A DNA stretch of 64,000 bases from Capsicum annuum. Lineage: Eukaryota; Streptophyta; Magnoliopsida; Solanales; Solanaceae. Every line of letters begins with the position of its first letter. Within the stretch, counting starts at the first letter, position 1. Below the pieces are notes generated by a model. The model searched no databases. It worked only from the letters and a program-made list of their open reading frames with translations, and was not told where the DNA came from. Below are positions 23,792 through 35,673 of the stretch, in pieces. The position numbers and the translations under genes are program-made. The stretch is from assembly GCF_002878395.1 (NCBI RefSeq), contig NC_061119.1, forward strand, positions 47,881,678 through 47,945,677, written 5' to 3'.

Positions 23792-24815
23792 ATGGTAGCT
23801 CCTCCGAGTCTAGAAGAAGGTAAGTCTACCACAAGACCTCCAAGATTTAATAGATAGTACTATGGGTGGTGGGCGACTAGAATGTATGACTTTATCATAG
23901 CTAAAGACGGTGAGATATGGGATGTCATAGAAGATGGACCTTTTATTCCTAATAGGGTAGTAAAGATTGATGATGTGATTCACAGCTTCCCAAAAAAAAG
24001 AAAGAGTTTGATGAGGCGGTCAGAAAGAAAATAGTGAAAATTTATAAAGCTAAGAAGATTCTTGTGTGTACAATTGGTCCTGATGAGTACAATAGGATCT
24101 CTACCTGTTAGAAAGCCAGGAAAATCTGGGATTATATTTAGATAACTTATGAAGAAACTATGCAGGTGAAGCAGTCCAAGGTGGATGTGCTGACAAACCA
24201 ATATGATACCTTCACTATAAAAGAAGATGAGTCCATCCAACAGATGCATCTAAGATTCACTACAATCACCAATGAGTTGTTATGTCTGGGTAAAGTTATT
24301 CTGAACCACAAGTAGGTAAGAAAGTTCTTGGCCATACTGCTTAAGAGATGGGAATGCAAAGTGAATGCAATTACTGAGAGGAAGGACCTAAATATGATGG
24401 TAATTAGCTTATTGGGAATCTCAAAAAATCTGAGATATTAAAAAAACTTGGGAAGCTAAATGATAAACCCAAGAATGAGAAGAATCTAGTTTTGAAGGTG
24501 ACCAAAGTTGACCCAAGGATTGAGGATAAGGAAACTGCTTATATTGCTAAGCGTGTTATCAAGGCCTTGAAGAAACCTAGAGTTTTTCCCAAGAAAGGTG
24601 AATCTAAAAGATACACCACAGATGAAAGAAAAAATGACACTTTCCTTAAGTATGGAAATCATGGACACTACATCAGGGATTGTCCCATGCACAACATAGA
24701 ATACAAAGAACATGTGAAGCAGAATAGTGAAAAGAAAAAGTCCAAAAATAGGCTCAGGGAAGATATAGCAGAAAGGTTGAAGCTGACAGAGTGGCAATGC
24801 AAGTTATAGCCATGT
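23792..24815 (+). pseudogene. Copia gag remnant, copy B
   Basis: The start ATG at 23792 gives MVAPPSLEEGKSTTRPPRFN, then YYGWWATRMYDFIIAKDGE and WDVIEDGPFIPNRV, a typical copia gag N-terminus (UBN2-like/DUF4219 region). The frame is then broken near 23980-24130. The segment at 24492-24809 holds the nucleocapsid part with a degenerate zinc knuckle (FLKYGNHGHYIRDCP; the first two Cys are replaced). The next ORF (24791-25057) carries an acidic stretch and leads into protease. Copy A has lost all of this by deletion. Confidence 0.85.
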
Positions 24816-27800
24816 TAAGTGAGCTTCAGTCAAATTCTGATAAATTTGAGCAGCATAAGGATGTATCTATAATGGTGATGAAAGATGATACTTTAGTATA
24901 TGATTCTCTCTTTGCCTTGTTGGAGAAAACTGATGAATATGAAGATGACCAGGGAAAATCTAGAGAAAGACACCACCACTGGATAATGGATAGTGGTTGT
25001 TCTCAACATATGGCAAAGAGAATTGACAACTTCCTCTTGCTTAAATCCTATGAATGAGGTAGTTTTTCCTTTGGTGATGGTAACAAAGGTTACATTGTTA
25101 GCATTGGGAAGATTGGGAACAGTTTGAATAAAGCTATTAACAATGGTCATTTCATTGATGGACTCAAATTTAGTCTGATGAGTGTCGCTTAGATCTGTGA
25201 CAATGGAAATGAAGTTAGATTCATTTTAGACAAATGCTCAGTCATTACTATCATTAATTTCAAAGAAGTGTTAACAACATAGAGGAACAAGAATTTGTAC
25301 ATTGCTGACCTAAGCTCCTATTTGTCCAAAGATATGACATGCCTCAATATGCAAGAAGATATTGTTGATTCATGGCATCAGAGGCTTGTCCATTTTAGTT
25401 GCAAATTCTTGAATAAACTAGTCAAGAAGGATATTTCGAGGCTTTCCAGAAGTAAAGTTTGTCAGCTCCAAATTGTGTGATTCTTTTGACAAAGAAAAAC
25501 TGACGAAGTCTTCCTTCAATCCAAAAAGAGAAATCAGTACTTCCAGATCTATGTAACTACTTCGCATGGATCTGTGTGACCCTGTAAATATTATTAGTAG
25601 AGGAGGAAATACATATATCTTATCATCGTTGATAACTACTCCAGATTCACTTGGACCTTTTTCCTAATGTCAAAGAATAAGACCTTTTATGTGTTTAAGG
25701 CTTTTTCAAAGCAAGTTCAAGTAAAGTTCTATGAGAAGATTGTTACTGTCAGGTCAGATCATGGTTTAGAGTTTAAGAATGCCTAATTTAGTGAGTTCTG
25801 CATTCAGTTGGGAATCAGTCATAATTTTCATCTCCTAGAACACCTTGGCTAAATGGTGTTGTGGAGAGTAAAAATAGAACTCTTGTGGATATTAAAAGAA
25901 CTATGCTCATAGATTCAGGACATGATGACAACTTTTATGTTGAAACCATAAAGACTTTATGTTATATGACTAACAGGTGTCTTTTGAGATCTATTCTGTG
26001 TAAGACACCTTATGAACTTCTAACCAAAAGAAATACCAAGCTAAGCTATTTTAAACCTTTTTGTTGTAAGTGCTTTATCCTAAATAATGGTAAGAAGGAT
26101 CTTGGAAAATTTGATCCAAGAAGTGATGAGGGAATCTTTATTGGTTACTCGTTAACCAGCAAAGCTTACAAGATCTATAAAAAGTGGACATAATATGTGG
26201 AAGTCATATTATATTTTATAAAGCAACAAATATTAGCAAAGGCAACACATCAAATAATGAGGTTGATGAATTAGTGAATCCCTTAATTGTGCCAAAAAGA
26301 TCTCATGAGTAACAAAATAATTTCATGTACTTGGATCTAAAATCAGGAACAAAAGAGGAAGCTTTAGGAGATTTGCAAAATAAAGTCACTTCTCCAGATC
26401 TTGAACCTTCTTTCTGTGATAGAAATAATCAAATTTCTGATAGTGATGCCCCAATAAGAACTTACTTAAACTCTAGTCAACTCATATCTTTCAAAACCAG
26501 ATAGAGGCATCAATCCTCCCATCCTCTTGACAACCTCATATCTCCTCTGAATTTTGGTCTGCAAATAAGAAATAGATTTGAGAAACTTTATGCCTTCTCT
26601 ACATTCTTGTCACAAATTGAACCCAAGAATGTAAAAAAAGTACTAAAGGATGCAGATTGGATAAATTCTATGTAGGAAGAGCTCCACCAATTTGAAAGAA
26701 GCAAAGTCTAGCATTTGGTTTCAAATCCTTTGGACAAAACTATCATAGGCACCAGATGGGTGTACAGAAACAAGACTGGTGAACATAATAATACCATTTG
26801 GAACAAGGCTAGGTTAGTTGTACAAGGGTACAATCAAGAAGAAGGCATATATTATGATGAGACTTTAGCTCTTGTAGCAAGAAAGGAGGCTATTCAAATC
26901 CTTATTGTCGTTGCCTCTTACATAGAGTTTAAAATTTTCCAGATGGATATAAAGAGTGCCTTTTTCAATGGTTTTCTCAAGGAAGAGGTGTTTGTTAAGC
27001 AACCTCCAAGATTTGATAATATTGATCTACCTGACCATGTGTTTAAACTGAACAAAGCTCTTTATGGCTTGAAACAAGCTCCCAGGGCTTGGTATGAGGA
27101 ATTTTCCAAGTTTTGACTTGATAATGGGTTCAAACAAGGAAAAATTAGCAACACTTTATTTTTGAAAGTCTGAGGAAGAAATCTAGTTATTGTTCAAGTC
27201 TATGTGGATGACATCATATTTGGAGCCACTATAAGCTCTCTATGTGATAAGTTTTCTAGACTAATGAGTAGTGAATTTGAGGTGAGTATGATAGGCAAAC
27301 TAAACTTCTTTCTTAGCTTATAGATTAAATAGGGTGAATCTGGAACCACTATATACCAACAAAAGTATGTTTAAGACCTTCAGAAAAGGTTTCATATGGA
27401 GGATTTAGAGCCTATTGATACTCCTATAGGCACCTCTTCCAAACCAAATCTGGATGTGCCTGGTCCTTCTGTGAATGAAACTATGTATAGAGAGATCATT
27501 GGTTCTCTTCTCTAATTAACTGCCAGCAGGCTTGATATTGTTTTCAGCGTTGGCTTGTGTGTTAGGTTCCAAGCATGTCCAAAGAAATCTTATTTAAAGG
27601 CTGCCAAAAGGATTCCGAGATATCTTAAAGGCACTCCTGATCTAGTTCTCTTTCATCCTACTAGAAACTGCTTTGACTTGACTGAATATGTTGATGTTGG
27701 ATTTTTACTGGCTATAAAAAGCACGTCAGGTATGGCTCACTTTCTAGAGTTATCCCTGATTTCATGGGGTACCAAGAAACAGAATTCAGTGTATGCTGTT

Positions 27801-28081
27801 GTAAAATCATGTTATGCACAATTTTTATGGATCAAGCAACCACTTAAGGACTTTTACATTCTCTTAGATTTCATTCCACTGTACTGTAACAACACTAGTA
27901 TTGTCAATATGGCAAAGAATCTAGTTCATCACAAATGCACAAAGCATATTGAGGTTAGACATCACTTCTTGAGGGACAATATTAAAAAGGTGTTGATCAA
28001 GATGGTTTTATGTATAACTGTTGATCAAATTACTGATATCTTTACCAAAGCACTTAGTAGAGAGTTTTTTGACAAGAACTA
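24816..28081 (+). pseudogene. Copia pol polyprotein remnant, copy B
   Basis: Protease: WIMDSGCSQHMAKRIDNF near 24981-25030, with an intact D-S-G triad. GAG-pre-integrase: DSWHQRLVHFSCKFLNKLVK in 25295-25480. Integrase core: about 25560-26190, with RSDHG near 25753 and the later YELLTKRNTKLSYFKPFCCK block. RT: about 26640-27400 (RWVYRNK, QMDIKSAFFNGFLKEEVF, ALYGLKQAPRAW, then YVDDIIFGA near 27201). RNase H: 27555-28081, including SWGTKKQNSV and HIEVRHHFLRDN, ending TDIFTKALSREFF. The RNase H ORF is open for 175 codons, but other domains carry stops and shifts. The order integrase before RT is diagnostic of Ty1/copia. Confidence 0.9.
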
Positions 28082-28408
28082 GTCAAGGTTGGGATTAATG
28101 AGACCCAGCTGACTTTCTACCACTTTCTCTTTTCTTTTTATTTCTGGCTATGATTTGTTAAGTTGTTATCCATGTCAATTATTCCATTGGGACATGGTTT
28201 CCTGCCTAACTTCTTTGATGATGCCAAAATGGAGAAAATTGATTGTGTTGATAAAGATAGGTGTTCTCTCATTCAGGGGCAACTTAAATGCTCATTGACA
28301 GGGGGAATAAAGTGGAAGATACCTATATTCTTATAGGCATTAGTTATAGTAGAATTGATTGGGTAAATGAGTTTGTAATGTATGGCTTATGTTGTGTTAC
28401 TGAAGTAT

Positions 28409-30911
28409 TATAATACCTCATACTTTAATTTAGCTTAAATTCATCCCAAAAATATCAAAGACTTGCTTTAGAGATAAATGTGCTTTTGTACATATGGAAT
28501 TTTCAAGATTTTGACATTTTGTTGTGTGAGAAATTTAATAAGCTTTCCATCGATATAAAATTTGCCTAAATTTGAAAACTGGGTAAGAAGTTATGGCAAT
28601 TTTAATGTCAGTCATTTAACATCGTAATTCACGCCAATAGCATGTCGCGGAGTGTGTCAAAATAGAAATTGTCAGTTTACAATGTTTCTCTATGATATTA
28701 GCGCGTCGCTCCATAAATTCAATTCATAATTGTCAATTTCCAGTGTACCAATGCGATTCCTCCACATCGCGGTGCACTTCTAATTTATAAACAAAGTGGC
28801 AATGCAATACCACCACATCGCGCCACCAAGCAATTTCTCAGTTGTCCTTTTTTCCAGTGACACGGTGTGATAGCGCCGCATTGCGGCAGGGTTCCAAATT
28901 GGAAAAATTTTGCAAAGAATTAAAGTTGCACCCAGGGTTAAAACAATCTTTCACCACGATTTTATTCCAACCAGATATGGGATTTAAGCCCTAAAAATGT
29001 GTAAAACCCTTCATTATTCACTTTTCTCCAAAATCAAAATATATTTCTCTCTAAGGAGGCACAAACCCTAGCTCTCAAGAATCAAGGTCAATCCTCAAGA
29101 ATCTCTCCAAGAACCTTTAAGAACTCTTTTTCTCAGGTATGTTAGATGTTCATCCATAGATCCCTACCTTCCATGGAGCCCAAGAATTCTCTTTCAAAAT
29201 ACAAGATTTATGATTTATGATTTTCATGTTTGAATTAGATTCAATTCATGTTCATGATGTTGTTTGAGTTTTAATCCATGATTTAGATTACAAGTTCCAA
29301 GAATTGATCCTAGTATGTGTTGAATTACAAGATATTCATGATAAACCCTTCAATTTGCAAGTTGATTGTTGTAACCATGTTAAGCCTAAGTTTTTATGAT
29401 TTAATAAACCAAGCATGCTTCTCATGTGTTTGAAAAATTGTCTATGAGAATGAAATAATGCCACTATAGCATGCTAACATGTATTCCCCATTCATGTACA
29501 AGTTAATGCATTACAAATGCTTGATAGAATGTCTCTTTGAATGAATTATGACTAAGTAAACATTGTTATGTTATTCAAGATTATGCTTTGCTTTACTTTT
29601 CATGCTATAGATCCTGGGGGTATTTAATACCCGACAATTTAGATGTTTACCTAGAGCCAGTATTAGTTATAGAATTGTATCAGTCATGTCACAATCAGTA
29701 GTACCCTCAGTCAGTGTCAGAACTCAGTAAGTCATAGAACTTAGGAAAACTCAGTGGTCTCAGTATTAATCCAGTTCAGTCTAATTAATCAGTTCCATGT
29801 CTTTCAGTTGGGAGTAGGATTCAGCACCGAGTGAACCTAAGGATAGGGGCTCACAGAGGGTGTGATCCTTAGAAGGAATCCTTGCATTCCAGAACTACGT
29901 AGCTAGCATAGTTTGAGACATCAAACCTACCTGTTAAGGGTTGATAAGGTGCTCTACCAACCAGTAGAGGGTACTACCATTCTCTTTTAGGAAATAGAAG
30001 AGATTGACTCGTCAGCTTGTCTTTACTCATGGCACGGTACTGACATCCTTCCAATTGGGGTTACAGATTGGACCCCAGCTCAGGTATCTTATTAGTTCAG
30101 ATTAGGGCATATCGATTAGATGATTACGTCCCAAGTTTCAGTTTCAGTTTCAATCTCAGTCTCCAGAATAGAACTTAGTTCAGTTCTACAGAATCAGGAC
30201 TGTCAGATATAGTCACTCAGTTATCAGTAATTCAGATTTAAGACTGTTAGATATGGTCACTCAGATTATCAGTTTATTCAGTTATCAGATTTAGTTCCAG
30301 TATACTCAGTTACAGTATGCATAGTATGTTCAGTAGTTAAAGATCCTCTATGTATACTAATCCAGCCCTTACATGTCATTCAGATAGTTATTGTTCATGC
30401 ATATAAAGCCATGCATTCAGTCTTACCTCATTTAGTATACTAGTATATTTACATGTACTGATTTCATACCCATTTTTTCTGATATGATATTTCATATCAT
30501 AGGTTCGGACGCTCAGGTTCCTAACCACGCTTAGCCAGATCTAGCCAGTAGTATCAGATTTAGCAGTGAGTCCTCATCAATCGAGAATATATTTTATTTC
30601 AATACTTCAGTTTAGCAGTATTTTTGTAAATGGAGTTTGTTGAGGGATTATCCCACCAACTCCACTTTTAGACATATTTAGTTAGAGGCTTTTCAGACTA
30701 GATTTTCAGATAGTATTTCTAATTCAGATGTTATTATTCATAACCAGTATTTTAGATGTTTTGAACCTTATGGCATTTCAGCCCAATTTTCTATATTAAT
30801 TAGCGTATTATTATTCAGTGCTTACAGCAGATATTATTCATGGGTTAGCTTGTGATCCTTTGGGATCGTAAGCACCGTGTGACGACTAGGGGGTAGTCTT
30901 GGGTCATTACA
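28409..30911 (+). mobile_element. Gypsy solo LTR (G1-type), copy B
   Basis: Same insertion as 5679-8188, 2503 bp long. Target duplications are AGTAT (28404-28408) and AGCAT (30912-30916); the single T-to-C difference arose after duplication. The LTR starts 'taatacctcatacttt' and ends 'gggtcattaca'. Confidence 0.92.
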
Positions 30912-31000
30912 AGCATAGGCTGAGTTATGTACAAATTGATTGAAGATGTTAAATATGCTAATCTGATCATATGGGTTTGTAATCATCAAAAGGGGGAAAT

Positions 31001-31847
31001 TTCTAAGTCCTTAGTTTTGATGATTAACAAATTCGTAAGTTTAGGACCTATTCCCTAAAGATTTTGTTGTGATAACAAAAGCCTCTATGCATTAAGGAAC
31101 AGGTTGGGCTCACCATTGCTGTCAAAGTTAACTTTTCAGCCAACGCATGGTACAAAAGTTGGTGAAAAGTTATTGCCACTTTTTTGCCTCAACCGATGAG
31201 AATGTTTCTAGATTTTCCTGTGTTACAATATATAATCGTCATCTTCTTCAACAAGAAAACCAACACTTATATATACGTATAATTACAGATTTTTTTGAAG
31301 TGTCAGAGCACTGCAAATCAAAGGCTAGAACCATAACAGGAAATGTGTTGTTCATCAAGTTGTATCTCTATTTCCTATTGTAGTTGAGTCTTTTTATTCT
31401 ATACTTAAATTCTTGCCTATTTTTTCTTGTAATATTCATTAGGTGTTGTGGTGTAACATTTAGCAATCATCTAGAGTTAGGTGGTTTGTCCAAACTAGAG
31501 TTAGCTTGTGTAGTCTAGTTAGCGTTAGACGAAGGATTGAGCGTAGAGTTACTGCTTGTGATTCTTGGTAATAGAGTTATTACTAAGAGAGAGAGAGGAT
31601 TAAGTGTTTAATTCTTACATGTGGAGTCTATATTCATGGTGTTTCTTGAATATGGTAGAGATTGAAATCCTGGAGGCAAGTCGTGGTTTTTTCTCCCTTG
31701 AACAAGGAGTTTCCATGTAAAAATCTTGTGCCTACTATTTATTTTATTCTTGTACTTTACATTTTGCATTTCTCTTAGTTACTGTTGCTTGCGTGATTGT
31801 GGGAACAGTTTCCTGAGTCGAGGAGCAACTCACTCCCAGCCCTTTTA
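31001..31847 (+). repeat. Copia 3' LTR, copy B
   Basis: It starts 'ttctaagtccttag' after the polypurine tract 'aaaagggggaaat' and ends before TATGT at 31848. At 847 bp it is the fullest copy of this LTR in the window. ORFs at 31147 and 31726 are shadows. Confidence 0.85.
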
Positions 31848-33075
31848 TATGTGTTTTGAACTAATGAATTACCCTGCATCTTCTATAAACTTGATGAATA
31901 GGGTGTTCAAGTAGTTTTTGGACATGTTTATTGTAGTCTTCATAGATGACATCCTTGTCTATTCCCATAGTGAGGGTGAGCATGCAGACCATTTGAGAAT
32001 TATCTTGCAAACTCTCAAAGACCATCAGTTATTCATTAAGTTTAGCAAGTGTTAATTCTAGTTGAAATCAGTAGCGTGCCTTCGTCATAAAATTTTTGGT
32101 GAAGGCATTAAAGTTTTTCATCAAAATACTGAAGTAGTAAACAATTGCCTAGACCTATCTCTCCATTAGATATTAGGGTTTTCTAAGGCTTAGCCAGTTA
32201 CTACAGATGGTTCATTAAAAGATTTTCCCTAAATCCACTCCCATGTCGAGACTAACTCAGAAGAAAGTCAAATTTCCATAGTCCGATTTTTAAAATAAGA
32301 TTTTTCAGGAGTTAAAGACTCGACTTACCTCTGCTCCTGTATTGATGAGGGTTCAGATGGTTTTGTAGATTATTGTGATGCTTCCATAGTTTGCCTTGGC
32401 TGTGTGTTTTATGAATTGAGTCAAAGTTATAACATATGCCTCTAGACAACTCAAGCCCCATAAGAATAATTACCCCACTCATGACCTTAAGTTAACAACA
32501 GTCGTTTTTGCCTTCAAGATTTGGAGGCATTACCTTTATGGTGTCCATGTTAATGTGTTCACTAATCACAAGAGCCTTTAGTATGTGTTCAGTCAGTAAG
32601 ATCTAAATCTTTCTTAGAGAATGGGGTTAGAATTATTGAAAGACTATGATATGAATGTATTATATCACCTGGGTAAGGCCAATATTATGCCAACGCTCTT
32701 AGTAGATTGTCTATAGGGAGTGTTTCCCATATTGATCATGATTAGAATAAGTTGGTTCATGAGATTCATTAGCTTTCTATATTGAAAGTGTGGTTGGTTG
32801 ATTCAAACGATAGTAGTGTTTGGGTTCCAAATGGCTTGGAATTTTCTTTGATTGTTGAGGTAAAGGAAAACCAAGATAGTGATCTTATTTTGCTTAAATT
32901 GAAAGAGGATGTTTAAAATTAGAAAGTTGAGGTTTTCTCTCAAGAGGGAGATGGTGTCCTTTGTTGTCAAGGTAGGCTATATGTCCTGAATATCGATGAT
33001 TTAAGGTAGTGTATGTCAGCGGAAGCTCATGATTCTTGATATTCTATTCACCTAGGAGCCACTAAGATATATCAA
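31848..33075 (+). pseudogene. G3 gypsy RT/RNase H fragment, right part (copy B)
   Basis: This is the counterpart of 9080-10305. [20 protein letters not shown] keeps the catalytic Asp pair, and [18 protein letters not shown] follows. RNase H and connection remnants run to about 33075, where the sequence breaks at the same point as copy A. Stops and frameshifts are present. Confidence 0.85.
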
Positions 33076-33895
33076 GAAACTTTCCTAACTCATAATTTCA
33101 GTCATTTTCAAGAAACCTACAAAATATAGATTGAATTTTTTTTGATAGAACAAATCAAGAAAATTTCCTAACTTACACTTCCAACCATTTTCAAGAATCC
33201 CAAAATTAAAAGTCCTTTTTTTAATATAAATATTGGATTTTTTTGGTGGGTTTTAACTTTTAATGGTAAAACAAATCAAGAAAAGATTTTCAAGAAACCA
33301 ACAAAAATAAAAAAGAATTATTTTTTTAATATAAAGATTAGATTTTTAAGGTTGATTTTAATTGTAGAACAAGAAGCAATAAAACTTGGGTGGGAACTAT
33401 AAAAGAAAATTTGCAACTAGTGTAAACACCCACACCCCTTTATGATAGTTTGGTAGATTAGCAGATTACAAAGAGGAATATGGTTCTTGAGTAGAGTTGG
33501 ATACAAGCAAAGTTTGATTTTTGGAAGGTGAGATATTATTATCATTGTATCATCATCACTATCAATACATTCTCATTTGCTACAACACCACTTTTTTTCC
33601 TATATTATGGAAAAACTTTTAATTCTTTATATGGAAGAAGAGCTATTATACTATTACTACTATAGAAAGAAGAGAATTATTGGTTTACTATAGAGCTTCT
33701 TTTTGCTTTGGAATCAAAAAATTAGTATTCTTGGAATCAAAGAAATATTACTAACTTTTTAATGTTAGGGAGAAGAAAAAAGGGAATTAAAGGCTATCTA
33801 AGCTGGATTTGGCTCCCTTTATCCTGACACTTTCTATATGATTTTTAATAAATAATAGTGATGGAGCGGTAAGTGTTCATTCATCCTAAGCTAAA
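33076..33895. other. Non-coding AT-rich segment, copy B
   Basis: Collinear with 10306-11105 and several percent different. No open frame is conserved between the copies. Nothing coding is seen. Confidence 0.5.
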
Positions 33896-33899
33896 GATT

Positions 33900-34580
33900 T
33901 TGAATTTGGTGGATAGTCAAGTCAAATCTCTAAAAGTAAAACGTAACAAATCATATTAATAAAATAATTCAATTCTGATTTTCGATGAGTAGTTAAATCG
34001 ATTATTTGGAAGTACAATGTGGAAAATCAAATTACCAATATAAAATTCATGTAAGCTTCGAAGAGTAGTCAAGTTTATTTTCTAGAAGCAAAACTTGACA
34101 AGTCATAATATCGATGTAATCCATTTTAGCTTTGATGAATAGTCAAACTGACTTTATAGAAGCGAAATGACAAATCATATTACCAATATAATCTATTTTA
34201 ACTTTAAAGAATAGTCTAATCGACTCTCTAGAAGCAAAATGTAATAAATCATAATATATATACTCTATTTTAGAATTGAAGAGTATTCAAATGGATGCGC
34301 TAGAAGCAAATATCAAATGATTATTATCAACGTAATCCATTTTAGCTTTGAAAATTAGTCAAATCGACTCTATAAAAGCAAAACGTAACAAATCATATTA
34401 CACATATACTCTATTTTAGCGTTTAAGAGTATTCAAATGGACTCTCTAGATGCAAGACCAAATAATATTATAAATATACTTCATTTTAACTTTGAAGAGT
34501 ATTTAAATCGATTCTCTATAAGCAAATCATGACAAATTGTATCACCAAATTTGAAAAAAAAATCTATATTTATTTATCAC
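33900..34580 (-). repeat. 72-bp minisatellite, copy B
   Basis: Same array as 11110-11810, with units anchored by 'attttagctttga' and 'agaagcaaaa'. The left part differs from copy A by about 6%. The part from 34332 is almost identical. Confidence 0.75.
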
Positions 34581-34750
34581 ATGACTAGCACTGTTTAATT
34601 AAAGGGAATCAATGTATAATCATGAAGAATTAATATTCCTAATCCAATAGTAATTATATGACCTAATCATGTATAGATCTTATCTACTATTTAACACTTA
34701 TTTATTTAACAATGGTCTACATATTTTTAGATTGGAGATGACTTTGTGAT

Positions 34751-34954
34751 TTAACTTTCAAGAATATAGGCAAAGGGTAGCATGGCAAAACCGGCAACAA
34801 TATGTTGATAAGTTATGTAGGCATGAGGATTCATTCCATGATTGAAGGAAGCTTCAGTTATGAAGTATAAAAAAGTGTAAGCAATTTGAGCCAAAACCAT
34901 AAGGATGTGAGGCTTGAACCTCTTGTAAGTTCCCATGCTAGACTCCATAGCCAT
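34751..34954 (-). pseudogene. WAT1-related (EamA/nodulin MtN21-type) exon 1, copy B
   Basis: All 67 codons give the same residues as the copy at 11982-12185, and the surrounding 1.2 kb is almost identical. It holds the first two transmembrane segments of an EamA-family transporter. Later exons are absent, and the frame ends at a stop just past a possible splice donor. It is a second exon fragment produced by the segmental duplication, not an independent gene. Confidence 0.72.
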
Positions 34955-35179
34955 AAATACTTGTGCTCTTCTATGCCTTTTAACAAACTAAACTCCAACA
35001 TTAAGTTGTTCATATAGAGGCTATTATAGAACAATGGGATTAGATACCAAGTACTTATTCATACTATCTTGTTCTTATCAATAATCTGACAACTTCACAA
35101 CACTGATAGATATATTCTTATATATTATCCTAGGAATAGAATGTCCAATTACATCTTTTTCTGGTCGGTTTTTGTTTGG

Positions 35180-35285
35180 AGCCGTGGGTCAATTGAAAAC
35201 AACCGCTCTCCCTCACCTCTGAGGTAAAGGTAAAGTCTGCGTACACTTTGTGGAAATATACTGGGTATGTTATGTTATTGTACCT
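35180..35285 (+). mobile_element. SINE/RTE-LINE 3' tail fragment, copy B
   Basis: Identical by eye to 12411-12515, including 'taaagtctgcgtacac' and 'atactgggtatgttatg'. Confidence 0.65.
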
Positions 35286-35600
35286 AACTATTCTTGAAGT
35301 TTAATAGAAAAAAAAAGTATATTGATCCATTATCACACCCCACTATGTCCTAAATAAACAAAAGGAAAGAAATATTATTTTCAGTGATGCCAATTGGAGA
35401 TGTATTTAATGCTAATATCAGTAATATTTGCAGCACCAAAAAATTATCCTTCTTGAAGATCAATATAATGTTAAATAACTAATGTCCTGGTTCCAAGAAA
35501 ATTGGGATCGCCTATATGAATCTTGACGAGCTACCTAGCCATGTTGTTTTATTTAAATTCGTCTTTTTGATAAAAATTCATTCAGAATTTATAAAAACTA

Positions 35601-35673
35601 GTGTATCCTGAAACCATAATACATATTCTAGTTCGCAGGGAAGTAACCAAGGTGCACCATGTTCCATGTTTGT
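35601..35673 (+). pseudogene. G1 gag remnant at the end of copy B
   Basis: About 73 bp matches the G1 gag start at 12832-12904 (encoding YPETIIHILVRR), with five differences by eye. It is cut off by LARD LTR sequence. It shows that a G1 gag fragment was part of the duplicated unit. Confidence 0.75.

Larger units (their letters stand above)
23312..31847 (+). mobile_element. Ty1/copia element (SIRE/Maximus-like), copy B
   Basis: The element is flanked by TATGT at 23307-23311 and 31848-31852. It holds a 5' LTR reduced to 416 bp, a primer-binding site, gag, protease, integrase, RT and RNase H, a 2503-bp gypsy solo LTR (28409-30911), a polypurine tract (30988-31000) and an 847-bp 3' LTR. Without the solo LTR it is about 6.0 kb. 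Stops and frameshifts in all ORFs make it non-autonomous and probably inactive. Confidence 0.92.
21409..35673 (+). repeat. Segmental duplication, copy B (14.27 kb)
   Basis: This is the direct copy of 250-12904 and the more complete one: it keeps the copia 5' LTR remnant, primer-binding site and gag. The offset from copy A is about 21.1 kb before the copia deletion and 22.77 kb after it. It ends at 'ccatgtttgt', where LARD LTR sequence begins, whereas copy A continues into G1 gag. Confidence 0.93.
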
